Shown here piece by piece: positions 9,908 to 22,000 of a stretch of 64,000 nt of DNA. Made by a program: the position numbers and the translations under genes. The notes under the pieces are model-generated. The model saw nothing but the letters and a program-made list of their open reading frames with translations, searched no databases and had not been told where the DNA came from. The stretch comes from Gilliamella sp. ESL0443 (GTDB taxonomy: Bacteria; Pseudomonadota; Gammaproteobacteria; Enterobacterales; Orbaceae): NCBI RefSeq assembly GCF_019469165.1, contig NZ_CP048263.1, forward strand, positions 1,674,001 through 1,738,000, given 5' to 3'. The number at the start of each line of letters is the position of its first letter. The stretch's first letter is position 1.

Positions 9908-9982
9908 ATGATTAAATTTACTAGCCTCCTACTCAGCCTCCTCCTCGCATCAGTTTGCGCGGATAGCTTGTGTGTGGAGTAA
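9908..9982 (+). CDS. leuL: leu operon leader peptide
   Basis: A 24-codon ORF (ATG 9908, TAA 9980-9982) encoding a leucine-rich peptide with core FTSLLLSLLLAS. Seven leucine codons are present: CTC five times, CTA once, TTG once. In the neighbouring genes leucine is written mostly as TTA, so these are rare codons whose slow decoding would make ribosome stalling sensitive to leucyl-tRNA supply. A GAGAAG-type ribosome site lies just upstream. The ORF sits between a promoter and a terminator hairpin ahead of leuA, which is the classic attenuator layout; the E. coli leader uses consecutive rare CUA codons in the same way. Its sequence does not resemble E. coli LeuL outside the leucine run. Confidence 0.85.
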   Translation: MIKFTSLLLSLLLASVCADSLCVE

Positions 9983-10043
9983 AAGTGATTTAATACTTAA
10001 CTCGATAGATTAACAAGAACCCGCGCTAAAGTGCGGGTTTTTT
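9957..10043 (+). promoter_or_regulatory. leu attenuator: antiterminator pairing and terminator hairpin
   Basis: The terminator arm AACCCGCGC (10018-10026) pairs with GTGCGGGTT (10031-10039) as a 9-bp stem with a TAAA loop, followed by TTTTTTGTTTT. Six bases inside the leader ORF just after the leucine run, GCGCGG (9957-9962), are the exact complement of CCGCGC (10021-10026) in the 5' terminator arm. A ribosome stalled at the CTC codons would leave 9957-9962 free to pair with the terminator arm and let transcription run into leuA. The alternative pairings are read by eye only. Confidence 0.8.
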
Positions 10044-10095
10044 GTTTTCTTAACTTGAAATACCGAGATAGCACCAAAATATAAAGGAAATAACA

Positions 10096-11643
10096 ATGAG
10101 CGATCAGATTATTATTTTTGACACAACATTACGTGATGGTGAGCAAGCGTTACAAGCAAGTTTAAGTGTTAAAGAAAAATTACAAATAGCTTTAGCATTA
10201 GAAAGAATGCGGGTTGATGTGATGGAAGTTGGTTTTCCTATCTCATCGCCTGGTGATTTTGAATCAGTTCAAACTATTGCTAAAACCATTAAGAATAGTC
10301 GTGTATGTGCGTTGTCTCGTTGTATTGACAAAGATATTGATGTTGCCGCTGAAGCGCTAAAAGTAGCCGATCAATTTCGTATTCATACCTTTATGGCAAC
10401 ATCAACCTTACATGTTAAAGATAAATTAAAAATGACATTTGAAGATGTCGTTGAACGAGCGGTGCACTGTGTTAAACGTGCACGTAATTATACAGATGAT
10501 GTGGAGTTTTCTTGTGAAGATGCAGGCCGTACCCCAATTGATAACTTATGTCGGATTGTTGAAGCAGCAATTCAAGCAGGGGCAACAACGATCAATATTC
10601 CGGATACTGTCGGTTATACTGTCCCTTATCAATTTGGTGGCATTATTCGTACCTTATTTGAACGTGTCCCGAACATTGATAAAGCGATTATCTCTGTTCA
10701 TTGTCATGATGACTTGGGCATGTCGGTGGCTAACTCGATTAGCGCGATTCAGGAAGGTGCTCGGCAGATTGAAGGCGCGATGAATGGTTTAGGTGAACGA
10801 GCCGGTAATACTGCTTTAGAAGAAGTGATTATGGCGATCAAAGTTCGTCAAAATATCTTAAACGTTCACACTAATATCAATCATCAAGAAATCTACCGTA
10901 CCAGCCAAATTGTAAGCCAAATTACTAATACACCAATACCGTCTAACAAGGCGGTTATTGGTAGCAATGCTTTTGCCCACTCTTCAGGAATACATCAAGA
11001 TGGTGTATTAAAAAACCGCGAAACTTATGAAATCATGACACCAGAGTCGATCGGTTTAAATCAAATCCAATTAAATTTAACTTCACGCTCTGGTCGAGCA
11101 GCTGTTAAACATCGCCTAGAAGAATTGGGTTACCACGATAACGATTATAATTTAGATCAAGTTTATGAAGCTTTTTTAGAGCTTGCTGATAAAAAAGGCC
11201 AAGTTTTTGATTATGATTTAGAAGCTTTGATATTTATCAATCAACTTAAAGATGATCAAGAGCATTATGTTTTAGATTATTTTAATGTTCAATCAGGCTC
11301 TACTGTCGTTTCAACTGCGTCAGTAAGTTTGATTATTGGCGATCAAAAATATTCAGATGCGGCAACTGGTAATGGTCCAGTTGATGCAGTTTATCAAGCA
11401 ATAAATCGTATTACCGGTGAACCAATTACCATTGTAAAATATCAATTAGCCTCTAAAGGTCAAGGTGAAAATGCCTTAGGTCAAGTTGATATCGTTGCCG
11501 AATATAAAGGGCGCAAATTTCACGGTGTTGGGCTTGCGACTGATATTGTTCATTCATCCGCATTAGCATTAATTAATGTTTTAAATAATGTTTATAGAGC
11601 TAATCAAGTTGCTGAGCAAAAACAAAAATTGCACCACGATTAA
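10096..11643 (+). CDS. leuA: 2-isopropylmalate synthase
   Basis: 515-residue enzyme for the first committed step of leucine synthesis: acetyl-CoA plus 2-ketoisovalerate gives 2-isopropylmalate. The HMGL-like catalytic barrel begins [30 protein letters not shown] supplies the metal-binding histidines, and GLGERAGN is also present. The LeuA regulatory dimer domain (about residues 390-515) gives leucine feedback inhibition in the family. The ATG follows AAAGGAAATAAC. It is the first structural gene behind the leader and attenuator. Confidence 0.97.
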   Translation: MSDQIIIFDTTLRDGEQALQASLSVKEKLQIALALERMRVDVMEVGFPISSPGDFESVQTIAKTIKNSRVCALSRCIDKDIDVAAEALKVADQFRIHTFMATSTLHVKDKLKMTFEDVVERAVHCVKRARNYTDDVEFSCEDAGRTPIDNLCRIVEAAIQAGATTINIPDTVGYTVPYQFGGIIRTLFERVPNIDKAIISVHCHDDLGMSVANSISAIQEGARQIEGAMNGLGERAGNTALEEVIMAIKVRQNILNVHTNINHQEIYRTSQIVSQITNTPIPSNKAVIGSNAFAHSSGIHQDGVLKNRETYEIMTPESIGLNQIQLNLTSRSGRAAVKHRLEELGYHDNDYNLDQVYEAFLELADKKGQVFDYDLEALIFINQLKDDQEHYVLDYFNVQSGSTVVSTASVSLIIGDQKYSDAATGNGPVDAVYQAINRITGEPITIVKYQLASKGQGENALGQVDIVAEYKGRKFHGVGLATDIVHSSALALINVLNNVYRANQVAEQKQKLHHD

Positions 11644-11655
11644 ATAATAGATGCG

Positions 11656-11678
11656 ATTTCGTTATTTATTGACGAAAT
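11656..11678 (+). other. Intercistronic hairpin between leuA and leuB
   Basis: A 7-bp stem, ATTTCGT (11656-11662) with ACGAAAT (11672-11678), loop of nine, with no T-run after it. It could be a processing or stability element rather than a terminator. Confidence 0.35.
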
Positions 11679-11695
11679 GCTTAAATTAATTATAA

Positions 11696-12784
<1,089 letters not shown>

Positions 12785-12794
12785 TTTTTAGACT

Positions 12795-12823
12795 AAGGGT
12801 TAAGCTATCATATTAACCCTTTT
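12795..12823 (+). other. Intercistronic hairpin between leuB and leuC
   Basis: A 9-bp stem, AAGGGTTAA (12795-12803) with TTAACCCTT (12813-12821), is followed only by TT, so it is at most a weak or partial terminator. It may set polarity between leuAB and leuCD or protect the leuAB 3' end. Confidence 0.45.
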
Positions 12824-12848
12824 AAAGAATATTAAAGGAATATAAGCA

Positions 12849-14258
12849 ATGTCTACAAAACCAAAAACATTGTATCAAAAATTATATGATGCACATGTTG
12901 TCTATGAAGCACCGAATGAGACCCCTATTTTGTATATCGATCGCCATTTGGTTCATGAAGTAACCTCTCCTCAAGCCTTTGACGGCTTACGAACGATGAA
13001 TCGTAAAGTCCGCCAACCACATAAAACATTTGCTACGATGGATCACAATACTTCAACGAAAAGCAATGAGTTAAGTGCTTGTAGCGAGATGGCTCGAATC
13101 CAGTTAACTGAGTTAGCTAAGAATGCTGAAGAATTTGGCGTATCTTTATATGGTTTACAAAGTCCATTACGAGGTATCGTTCATGTTGTTGGACCTGAAC
13201 AAGGCATGACATTGCCTGGTATGACCATTGTGTGTGGTGACTCACATACTGCAACGCATGGTGCTTTTGGTGCATTAGCTTTTGGTATTGGGACATCAGA
13301 AGTTGAACATGTTTTAGCTACCCAAACCTTAAAACAAGGTCGAGCTAAAACCATGAAAATTGAAGTAAAAGGCAAAGTAGCCAGTGGCATAACTGCTAAA
13401 GATATTATTTTAGCCATCATTGGCAAAACAACGAGCGCTGGTGGTACTGGCCATGTAGTTGAATTTTGCGGGGAAGCAATTACATCTTTGTCAATGGAAG
13501 GTCGAATGACATTATGTAACATGGCGATTGAAATGGGTGCCAAAGCGGGACTAGTTGCACCGGATGAAATCACATTTGAATATTTGAAAGGTCGACAATT
13601 TTCACCTAAAGGGGCAGATTTTGAGCAAGCAGTCGCTTATTGGAAAACCTTAAAAACAGATGAAGGTGCACATTTCGATACGATTGTAACTTTGGAAGCT
13701 AAAGATATTGCTCCACAAGTAACTTGGGGAACTAACCCAGGTCAAGTAACCGCTATTGATAAGCAAGTTCCAAATCCACAAGATTTTTCCGATCCAATTG
13801 AAAAACAGTCTGCTGAACGTGCGTTAGCTTATATGGGTTTAACTGCCGGTACTAAGATGTCTGATATTAAGATCAATAAAGTGTTTATCGGCTCTTGCAC
13901 GAATTCTCGTATCGAAGATCTTCGTGCTGCGGCTGAAGTCGCCAAAGGACGCAAAGTAGCTGATGGCGTTCAAGCTTTGGTTGTTCCTGGTTCTGGGCCT
14001 GTACGTGAACAAGCGGAAGCTGAAGGATTAGACAAAATTTTCATCGATGCAGGTTTTGAATGGCGTTTACCAGGATGTTCAATGTGTTTAGCGATGAATG
14101 ATGATAAGTTAGCTCCTGGCGATCGCTGTGCATCAACCAGTAATCGTAATTTCGAAGGACGACAAGGACGTGATGCCAGAACACATTTAGTTAGCCCTGC
14201 AATGGCTGCTGCTGCTGCCATTACTGGTCATTTTACTGATATTCGCAAACCATTTTAA
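12849..14258 (+). CDS. leuC: 3-isopropylmalate dehydratase large subunit
   Basis: 469-residue aconitase-type subunit that, with LeuD, isomerises 2-isopropylmalate to 3-isopropylmalate. The [4Fe-4S] cysteines are seen in FIGSCTNSR (about residue 345) and [11 protein letters not shown] (about 405-415). [20 protein letters not shown] near residue 129 is the conserved aconitase signature. Its stop precedes leuD by 11 bases, consistent with tight co-expression of the heterodimer. Confidence 0.97.
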   Translation: MSTKPKTLYQKLYDAHVVYEAPNETPILYIDRHLVHEVTSPQAFDGLRTMNRKVRQPHKTFATMDHNTSTKSNELSACSEMARIQLTELAKNAEEFGVSLYGLQSPLRGIVHVVGPEQGMTLPGMTIVCGDSHTATHGAFGALAFGIGTSEVEHVLATQTLKQGRAKTMKIEVKGKVASGITAKDIILAIIGKTTSAGGTGHVVEFCGEAITSLSMEGRMTLCNMAIEMGAKAGLVAPDEITFEYLKGRQFSPKGADFEQAVAYWKTLKTDEGAHFDTIVTLEAKDIAPQVTWGTNPGQVTAIDKQVPNPQDFSDPIEKQSAERALAYMGLTAGTKMSDIKINKVFIGSCTNSRIEDLRAAAEVAKGRKVADGVQALVVPGSGPVREQAEAEGLDKIFIDAGFEWRLPGCSMCLAMNDDKLAPGDRCASTSNRNFEGRQGRDARTHLVSPAMAAAAAITGHFTDIRKPF

Positions 14259-14269
14259 GGAGACTTGTC

Positions 14270-14872
14270 ATGGCGAAATTTACAAAACATACTGGATTAG
14301 TCGTTCCTTTAGATGCTGCAAATGTGGATACTGATGCCATTATTCCTAAACAATTCTTACAGAAAGTTACTCGTACAGGATTTGGACAACATGCATTTCA
14401 TGAATGGCGATTTTTAGATGATGCCGGTAAACAACCAAACCCAGAATTTGTGTTAAATAAAGCTCGTTATAAGGGTGCGAGTATTTTATTAGCTCGTGAA
14501 AACTTTGGCTGTGGATCTTCTCGTGAACACGCTCCATGGGCATTAACAGATTATGGTTTTAAAACTATTATAGGATCGAGTTTTGCCGATATTTTTTATA
14601 ATAACTCGTTCAATAATCAACTATTGTTAGTGAATCTACCTGAAGAAGATGTTGATGAGCTTTTCAAGATTGTAGAAGCCAACGAAGGAATTGAGTTTAC
14701 TATTGATTTGGTTAACGAAGTTGTCATTGCTGGAGATAAACAATATCCTTTTAAAATTGATGCTTTTAAACGCCATTGTTTATTAAATGGATTAGATAAT
14801 ATCGGTTTAACACTTCAACATGAAGATGCAATTAGTGCATTTGAACACAAGATTCCAACATTTTTAGCTTAA
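14270..14872 (+). CDS. leuD: 3-isopropylmalate dehydratase small subunit
   Basis: 200-residue swivel-domain subunit that completes the isomerase with Leu[20 protein letters not shown] at the N-terminus and [20 protein letters not shown] near residue 75 are family hallmarks. AAGGAGA stands just before the ATG. Last gene of the leu operon; a long stem-loop lies 13 bases after the stop. Confidence 0.97.
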   Translation: MAKFTKHTGLVVPLDAANVDTDAIIPKQFLQKVTRTGFGQHAFHEWRFLDDAGKQPNPEFVLNKARYKGASILLARENFGCGSSREHAPWALTDYGFKTIIGSSFADIFYNNSFNNQLLLVNLPEEDVDELFKIVEANEGIEFTIDLVNEVVIAGDKQYPFKIDAFKRHCLLNGLDNIGLTLQHEDAISAFEHKIPTFLA

Positions 14873-14885
14873 AATCTTTATGAAA

Positions 14886-14916
14886 ATATCATCGCTTGTT
14901 GTTTAAGCGATGATAT
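14886..14916. terminator. Stem-loop between leuD and rpoN
   Basis: A 12-bp perfect stem ATATCATCGCTT (14886-14897) with AAGCGATGATAT (14905-14916), loop of seven. TTTTCAT follows on the minus strand and no T-run on plus. It probably ends the rpoN-side transcript and blocks the leu message, although it is about 170 bases beyond the rpoN stop. Confidence 0.6.
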
Positions 14917-15084
14917 CTCACTACTTCTTAAATAAATTTTCAACTACACTTCATATAAATAACTAATCGAAGCTATACTTGTAACCACTTAGTTTTATAT
15001 TAATAAATTCAATAAGATAAATGGCTTATTGTTTATCAGTTAAGTTATCACTTAAGGTGTGATGACTACATATTAAGCATTAAG

Positions 15085-16503
15085 TTAAAGTTGTTTTCGA
15101 TGGCTTGATGGAGGTATTGATAACGCTTCACGATATTTGGCCACTGTACGGCGAGCAATTATGATACCTTGATTTTCAAGGAGTGAGACTAATTTACTAT
15201 CACTCAGAGGTTTTTTAGAATCTTCATCTGAAATATATTTTTTAATTAATGCCCGAATTGCTGTGGAAGAGGCTTCCCCACCTGATTGAGTGTTAACATG
15301 ACTTGAGAAAAAGAATTTTAACTCAAAAATACCGGTTGGGCATTGTAAATATTTTTGCGTTGTCACTCGTGAAATAGTCGATTCATGCATATCTATAGCT
15401 TCAGCAACATCAGATAAAATCATTGGCTTCATATATTCAGCGCCATTTTCAAAAAAGTCTTGTTGATGCTCAACAATAAATTGACTAACTTTTAATAACG
15501 TCTCGTTACGATTCTCGACACTTTTTATAAACCAATTAGCGTCTTGTAAATGTGAGCGAATATATTGGCTGTCATGTTCATTGCTGACTTTTTCCATCGC
15601 AGCATAGTGTTGATTAATACGTAGCGTTGGAACAGTATCATTATTTAATTCTGCTATCCATTTACCATCAATTTTTTTCACTACAACGTCCGGAATAACA
15701 TAATCAGGTGGCGTGGTATTAACAGAATCCCCCGGATAAGGCTGTAAATGTTGAATAAAATTAATAGCCTCTTTTAGTTGTTCATCAGAAGTATTTAATC
15801 GTTTTTTTAGTGTTCGGTAATCATGACTTGCTAATAAATCTAAATAGTCATTAATGATCTCTTTTACTAACGCCGGTGGAGTGACATGTTGAATTTGAAT
15901 AGATAAACATTCTTGTAATGTTCTTGCCCCAACCCCGATCGGATCAAAATGCCAAATTCGCTTTAATACAGCTTCAACCTCGTCGAGCTCAATTTCACTA
16001 TTACCTTGTTCCTCTAAAATTTCTTCAGTTGAAACAGTCAGGTAACCTCTTTCGTCTATTGCTTCAATAATGGATAGCGCAATTGCACGATCAACCTCAC
16101 TAAAAGGCGTTAAATCTAACTGCCAATTTAAATAATCATGCAAGGTTTCGTGTGTTTCACCTTGATAGATGGGTAACTCATCATTACGATAATCAGAATA
16201 GGTTCCTGATGGTGTGCCCGCTGTATAGATATCATCTAAAGTTGCATCTAAAGGAATATCCTCTGGGATTTCTTGACTATCGAGTGCTTCACGAGTATCA
16301 ATATTTTCGTTAGGTTCATGCTGTTCAACATTGATCTCATCGTATTGCTCAGCAACCTCTAATAGTGGATTGTTTTCAAGTGCGGTTTGAATTTCTTGTC
16401 GTAATTCTAATGTAGACAATTGCAACATTCGAATCGCTAGTTGCAATTGTGGCGTCATTGACAACTGTTGCGATACCTTCAGTTGTAACCCTTGTTTCAT
16501 CAT
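15085..16503 (-). CDS. rpoN: RNA polymerase sigma-54 factor
   Basis: 472-residue sigma-54. Region I is the glutamine/leucine-rich start ([20 protein letters not shown]), followed by an acidic region II (about residues 55-110). The core-binding domain and helix-turn-helix follow. The RpoN box [13 protein letters not shown] near the C-terminus reads the -24 promoter element. It directs nitrogen, formate or other stress promoters with an AAA+ activator, none of which is in this window. It follows lptB by 3 bases. The hpf-ptsN-rapZ genes that follow rpoN in E. coli are not here; the leu operon faces it instead. Confidence 0.96.
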   Translation of the reverse strand: MMKQGLQLKVSQQLSMTPQLQLAIRMLQLSTLELRQEIQTALENNPLLEVAEQYDEINVEQHEPNENIDTREALDSQEIPEDIPLDATLDDIYTAGTPSGTYSDYRNDELPIYQGETHETLHDYLNWQLDLTPFSEVDRAIALSIIEAIDERGYLTVSTEEILEEQGNSEIELDEVEAVLKRIWHFDPIGVGARTLQECLSIQIQHVTPPALVKEIINDYLDLLASHDYRTLKKRLNTSDEQLKEAINFIQHLQPYPGDSVNTTPPDYVIPDVVVKKIDGKWIAELNNDTVPTLRINQHYAAMEKVSNEHDSQYIRSHLQDANWFIKSVENRNETLLKVSQFIVEHQQDFFENGAEYMKPMILSDVAEAIDMHESTISRVTTQKYLQCPTGIFELKFFFSSHVNTQSGGEASSTAIRALIKKYISDEDSKKPLSDSKLVSLLENQGIIIARRTVAKYREALSIPPSSHRKQL

Positions 16504-16506
16504 AAT

Positions 16507-17232
16507 CTATAATCTGAATTCATGTCCTAAGTAAACGCGTTTTACATATTCATTATTTAATATGCTATCTGGCGTACCTTCAGCAATTAAATGTCCTTTA
16601 TTTACTATATAGGCACGTTCACAAACATCAAGCGTTTCGCGGACATTATGATCGGTAATTAGTACGCCTAACCCACGATCTCGTAGATGTTTAATGATAT
16701 TTTTGATATCAATAACAGAAATCGGATCAACCCCAGCGAATGGTTCATCAAGTAAAATAAATTTTGGATTAGCAGCCAAAGCTCGAGCAATTTCAACTCT
16801 TCGTCTTTCACCGCCTGATAAAGATTGGCCTATATTGTCTCGAATATGTGTGATATGAAATTCTTCAAGTAACTCTTCTGCTCGATTTAATTTTTCATTT
16901 TTGTCAATATCTTGGCGTGTTTCTAAAATAGCCATAATATTATCTATAACAGATAATTTTCTAAATATTGAGGCTTCTTGAGGTAGATAACCAATACCTT
17001 TTTGAGCACGCTCATGTAATGGTAAAATACTGATATCATGATCATCAAGATAGATTCTTCCTGCATTTAAAGTCACAATGCCAACTACCATATAAAAAGT
17101 AGTAGTTTTACCCGCACCGTTAGGACCAAGTAAACCAACAATTTCACCAGAATTGACAGTGAGACTTACATCTTCAACAACACGTCGTTTTTTATAGACT
17201 TTTGCGAGGTTTTCAGCTTTTAAAATTGACAT
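16507..17232 (-). CDS. lptB: LPS export ABC transporter ATP-binding protein
   Basis: 241-residue ATPase of the LptB2FGC extractor that pulls LPS out of the inner membrane. Walker [13 protein letters not shown] at about residue 33, signature [15 protein letters not shown], Walker [15 protein letters not shown] and the switch histidine in [10 protein letters not shown] are intact. It sits between lptA (1-base gap) and rpoN (3-base gap) in a tight operon. Confidence 0.97.
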   Translation of the reverse strand: MSILKAENLAKVYKKRRVVEDVSLTVNSGEIVGLLGPNGAGKTTTFYMVVGIVTLNAGRIYLDDHDISILPLHERAQKGIGYLPQEASIFRKLSVIDNIMAILETRQDIDKNEKLNRAEELLEEFHITHIRDNIGQSLSGGERRRVEIARALAANPKFILLDEPFAGVDPISVIDIKNIIKHLRDRGLGVLITDHNVRETLDVCERAYIVNKGHLIAEGTPDSILNNEYVKRVYLGHEFRL

Positions 17233-17233
17233 T

Positions 17234-17788
17234 TTATTTATTCATCTCTTTAACTTGACTTGGGATGATAGTAGATTTTACCCGTCCTGCATTACCCGGC
17301 TGCGCAAGTATTCGTTGTTTTTTGACATCATAAGTAATGATTGGACTTTTTATACGGTTATCTTGCTGAATAAGCTCCGCATCACCTTGCAGTACAATAT
17401 TACTTTCTTTCACATCATAAATAACCTGTGATGAATGACCTGTTACAACTTTATTATTTTTAGGCATAACTTGCTTATATCTTACAGGGTTACCATATCC
17501 AGTAATTTTTTGTTTGGTGGAGTCTTGCATATCGGTTATAACAACCTTATCAGCCCAAATGGTAAGACCTTCCTGAACAATCTGTACATTACCACTAAAA
17601 GTAATAATATTTTTTTCAATATCAATTTGTTGGTTATCTGCATCAATTGTAATAGGTTTATCATTAACAACCATCTTTTGATCTTTTTGATGGGAAGACG
17701 CTTCAAAATTAGGCTCATCTGCAAAACAAGCAAATGATACATATAACATAAAAAATAATGGATAAATTGCTTGTTTTCTCAATCTCAT
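17234..17788 (-). CDS. lptA: LPS export periplasmic bridge protein LptA
   Basis: 184-residue periplasmic protein with an N-terminal signal sequence ([17 protein letters not shown], cleavage near residue 23) and an OstA/LptA beta-jellyroll of repeating strands ([45 protein letters not shown]). It polymerises head to tail to carry LPS between LptC and LptD. It is 3 bases after lptC and 1 base before lptB. Confidence 0.93.
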   Translation of the reverse strand: MRLRKQAIYPLFFMLYVSFACFADEPNFEASSHQKDQKMVVNDKPITIDADNQQIDIEKNIITFSGNVQIVQEGLTIWADKVVITDMQDSTKQKITGYGNPVRYKQVMPKNNKVVTGHSSQVIYDVKESNIVLQGDAELIQQDNRIKSPIITYDVKKQRILAQPGNAGRVKSTIIPSQVKEMNK

Positions 17789-17791
17789 TTT

Positions 17792-18358
17792 TTATTGTGC
17801 CTCAGTATTATAATAGGTTTTTATATTCTCAAGTATATTTGCCGTCTTTTCTCTTAAATCGCCGACTAACCCTGTCCCCGTCGATAAAAAGCCAATCCCT
17901 TTTATTTTTACAGGATCATTTGATGTGACAAGTTGTGTTTTTAAATCGACCACTGCGTTATCTGTCAATACTTGCTGTAATTGTGAATCAGGTGATAAAT
18001 TTGTTAATTGTACATCTTGATAAAGGTAAATTAATTTATCATTAGTCAATGTTGCACGTTTTGCTTGAATATGCCAAGTCGCGGCATGTTCCTGATCGTA
18101 AAGCGTGACATTAGGTAAATCAAAATCTGTATTTTCATTGCTATCAAAATGTTTTACTTTGCTTGATGCAATTTTATATACCATAGTGCCTGATAAATCA
18201 TAGACATTGGTTATCATCTCATCACTTTGATAAATGGGTGTATCAGGCGAATTTGCGTTTGATGGTGCGACCGAAACACTATCTTCTGTTTGGTAAACAG
18301 AATAAATACCAATTATCAGAATAAGGAGTAGGATACAGATTAAATTTTTTTTATTCAT
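17792..18358 (-). CDS. lptC: LPS export protein LptC
   Basis: 188-residue inner-membrane bitopic protein with one N-terminal membrane segment (LICILLLILIIGIYSVY) and a periplasmic jellyroll that passes LPS from LptB2FG to LptA. The strand pattern (TNVYDLSGTMVYKI... FDLPNVTLYDQEHAATWHI) fits YrbK/LptC. First gene of the lptC-lptA-lptB-rpoN run; kdsD/kdsC, its usual upstream neighbours in E. coli, are absent. Confidence 0.92.
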   Translation of the reverse strand: MNKKNLICILLLILIIGIYSVYQTEDSVSVAPSNANSPDTPIYQSDEMITNVYDLSGTMVYKIASSKVKHFDSNENTDFDLPNVTLYDQEHAATWHIQAKRATLTNDKLIYLYQDVQLTNLSPDSQLQQVLTDNAVVDLKTQLVTSNDPVKIKGIGFLSTGTGLVGDLREKTANILENIKTYYNTEAQ

Positions 18359-18459
18359 AGTTTACGTTAATTATGTAAATAAAGTTAATCACTAATAAAA
18401 GTAGACCTTTATTACAAATCACCCAAAAATTGACTTATTTTACTTTATTTTTTAGTAAA

Positions 18460-18741
18460 TTAATATCTAACATTAAAAGAAGTTAAATCATTTTGGGGTA
18501 CCATTTGAATAATTTTAATATTTGAAATTTTTGCTGAAGTTGGTCCTCCAGAATTAAGCCAATTGACTAGTGAATCTATCTGTTTACTCTCGCCAAGTGC
18601 GATAATTTCAACATTACCATTATCTAAATTTTTGACGTAACCTAATAAATTAAGTTTTTTTGCTTGCTGATAAGTAAAAAATCGAAATCCAACACCTTGA
18701 ACTCTTCCACTAACCTGTATTTTAATTTGTTTTATCATCAT
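18460..18741 (-). CDS. yccX: Acylphosphatase
   Basis: 93 residues from ATG 18741, preferred over the in-frame ATG at 18759 because TAGG lies five bases before it. The acylphosphatase signature KIQVSGRVQGVGFRFFTYQQ contains the phosphate-binding loop and catalytic arginine; the catalytic asparagine is in GYVKNLDNGNVEI. The enzyme hydrolyses carboxyl-phosphate bonds such as acetyl phosphate. It is about 100 bases upstream of lptC on the same strand and could be read with it. Confidence 0.93.
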   Translation of the reverse strand: MMIKQIKIQVSGRVQGVGFRFFTYQQAKKLNLLGYVKNLDNGNVEIIALGESKQIDSLVNWLNSGGPTSAKISNIKIIQMVPQNDLTSFNVRY

Positions 18742-18962
18742 ATAACCTAAATAATTCAAGTTTACCTATTAGCCTAAATCAGTTATCGTTTTAATTAAAC
18801 ACTAATATTAATATTTTGGTTAAAATTTATTAAATTATTTAAAACATTAGTAATCTATCAGGCTGATTTTCTTTTGAATGAAATTGATAATATGGCTTCT
18901 AGTTTATTTAATATTCAACCATCAATACTAATTAAGTAAAAGTAAGGTTGCATAAAACACAT

Positions 18963-19016
18963 AAAAAAGATCCTAGATTATTTTGCCTTAAAACAGGATA
19001 AATAAACTAGGATCTT
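18963..19016 (-). terminator. Terminator of the tpsA gene
   Basis: A 10-bp perfect stem AAGATCCTAG (18967-18976) with CTAGGATCTT (19007-19016) and a 30-base loop, followed on the minus strand by TTTTT, lies 40 bases after the tpsA stop. Confidence 0.7.
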
Positions 19017-19056
19017 ATTTTATTTAAGTAATGTTTTTGAAATTCAATTAAAATGA

Positions 19057-22000
19057 TTAATTTTCAATTATTGTATTTTGATTGTTATCAACAAAATCGC
19101 CTTGCATATAGCCTTTATTGATAAAGTCAACCATATTGCCATGTATTGTTTCTGTAATCATACTACCCTGACTTGAATTTTCAAATTTATCACCTGATAA
19201 TCTAATATGTATGTTTGATTTCAATTTGCCATCATTTTTGATGTTTTTACCATTAATATTAATAGCGTGATTAGCTAAAATTGATCCTTCATTGTGTATT
19301 TGATTTCCCTTTATATCAATTTGCCAATTTGAGCTTAATTCACCTGATCTGTAATTTTTGACATTGTTTGAATCAAATCTTAGATAGTTAGCTGAATATA
19401 ATTTGTTATGATTCTCAACGTTGGTTGAATTAATATCGAAATTATGAAGGGCATTTGCATTACCATAATTTTCAAATTTATCACCTGCTATGGAAATATC
19501 AGCACCCTTAATTACGCCAAGCCAATCATTTTTGAAGTTTTTTGCATTAATAACAGCCTTGATAGTATCTATCAAACCATTATTTAGGATATTATCACCT
19601 CTCAAATCAATTTGCTTATCGGATTTTAAAATACCTGTTGAGTTGTTTGTAAAATTGGTAGAGTTAATTGTAAGGTATTCTCTAGATAACAAATTTGAAG
19701 CATTCATAACATCAGTTGAATTAATATAGAAATTATGTTCTGCTCGTGCACTACCATAATTATCGAATTTATTACCACTTATCGTAATATCACCACCTTT
19801 AATTACTCCATACCAATCATTTTTGAAACTATCTCCAAAAATGATAGCTTTTTTAGACGCTATTATTTCACCAGTATTGACACCACTTTCAGTATTAATT
19901 TTGATATCACCACTATTGAGTGTACCAATCACTTTAGTGCCATCTTCTGTAGTATAACGTCTATTGTTAAACTCTTTCTTGGCTTTAATTTCAATAAGAT
20001 CAGCTGATTTTATTTGTGAACGATTTTGGAAATCATGTGCTTGAATTTTAACAATATGCTCGGATTCAATTGATGAACCATGATCATTATTTAAATATTC
20101 CGTATTCAAGTTAACTTGATTTTTTGCAAAAATTTTAGCGTAGTTATCAATTTTTTTAAACGCAAGGTCCAATACATTTTCTGCACGAATTTGACCTTTA
20201 TTATCTAAAGTATCACCTTCTAAATTAACATTTCTACCTTCTATAGTAGCTCCATCTCTATTGTGTAGTGTTAATACATAGCCTTTTAAGTCTTGTTTTG
20301 CCTGTAATTTTCCAATATTTTCAAGGTAATCGACTTCTAATTCCAGATTTTCAATTGGCTCAATTTTTCCATAATTAATTAATTTAATTGCATTAATATC
20401 AGCATTGTTCGCAACTATATTTCCGTACCAATCATTTATTAATGAATCAGATTTTATGTTTAATTGATTGCCGGCAATTATATCTTTTTGGTTTCCAAAT
20501 TCATGAGTCAAAATATTCAAATTATTATTTGAGTATATCACGCCTTTATTAACTAGTTTATCAGCTTTAAATTGAACATTCTGCCCCTTAACAAGACCAG
20601 CTGAATTAATGGTTTCAAAAATATTACTTACTACTGATACTTGCTTGTTACTCGAAAGTTCTCCTGAATTGGTAACATCTAACACATGAACAGTAAGGTC
20701 TTCTGAAGCATGAGCTTTACTTCTGTTAAATAATTTATCACCCTGTAAAAGTATGTGTTTGGCTGAAATAGAACCGCCGTAATCGTTTATAATTTCTTTA
20801 CTAGCAATATGAACTTCATTATCAGCTGACATATTACCTTGATTTTGGGTAAGTTCAGATTTAATATCAATGTTATTTTTTACTTTCATATCACCAGTAT
20901 TTTTAGTTATATAACTTGTAACATCAATATCTTGAGCGTCAATCGTTGCCCCAAAACCATTATTGAATTCATTACCTTGAGCTGTTACCGTTTTACCAGC
21001 AGTAATTACACCATTATTACCAGTCCAACTCCCTGATGAAAAATTAACATTTTCTCTAGCCTGTAATGTGCCGTTATTTTTGATTTCATGATAACTAGCT
21101 AATGATATATTCTTATTTAAACTTTTTATTTTTCCATTATTTTCAATAGCATTACCTTTACTTCGCAAACTTACATCACCAACAGCATCTATTATATTTT
21201 CATTAACAACTTTACCATCAGTAGTAATATTGATAGAACCAGCGTTGGTATATATTTTACCTTGATTACGTACACCTACACCATTTTCTGTACCTACCAT
21301 AGTAATTTTACCGGCATACATTCCACCTAATGCAGAAACATCAAGCGCAAATTCAGGTTTATCTGCATTAGAATCCGCACCTTGTCTTTCAACCTTACTT
21401 AAGTCAGCACTGACTTTATTTTTACCTGTTACAATATTCACTTCATTATCTGCCCATAACTTGGCATTAATTGAAACTGAACGCGAAATTAAATCAGTAT
21501 AATTTTGACCGCCACTACGTAAACCATCACCTTGGATTTCAATTTTGCCTTGTCGAACATCGTAACCTTTTAATTCTCCATCTTCCATGATCGGCTTACC
21601 TGTAGTTAATGTTGTACGATCAGCATTAATAAAACCGCAACCATTACAAGTAATACCCGCAGCATTAGCAATAACCACTTGAGCGTTTTGACCCGCTACT
21701 TCAATAGAGCCAAGTAGTTGACTTGGATTATTAGAATTTACTTCATTTAAAATGACTCTTGCATTATTTTTTAATCCTTTATTCCCATTAATATTTCCTG
21801 CTAACTCGGTATTTGTATCGGTGAGTGAGTTATTAAGAATCAAACCATCTTTTGATACATCAAATTGTGTAAATTTGTTATGTGATATACCGCCTTTAGT
21901 TGGAGATACGATATCAACTTGTGTCGTACCATTATTTAATTCTTGAACATTAGGTCTTTGATTTTTTCCTGCACTAGGATCTACAACGACACCACCTGCA

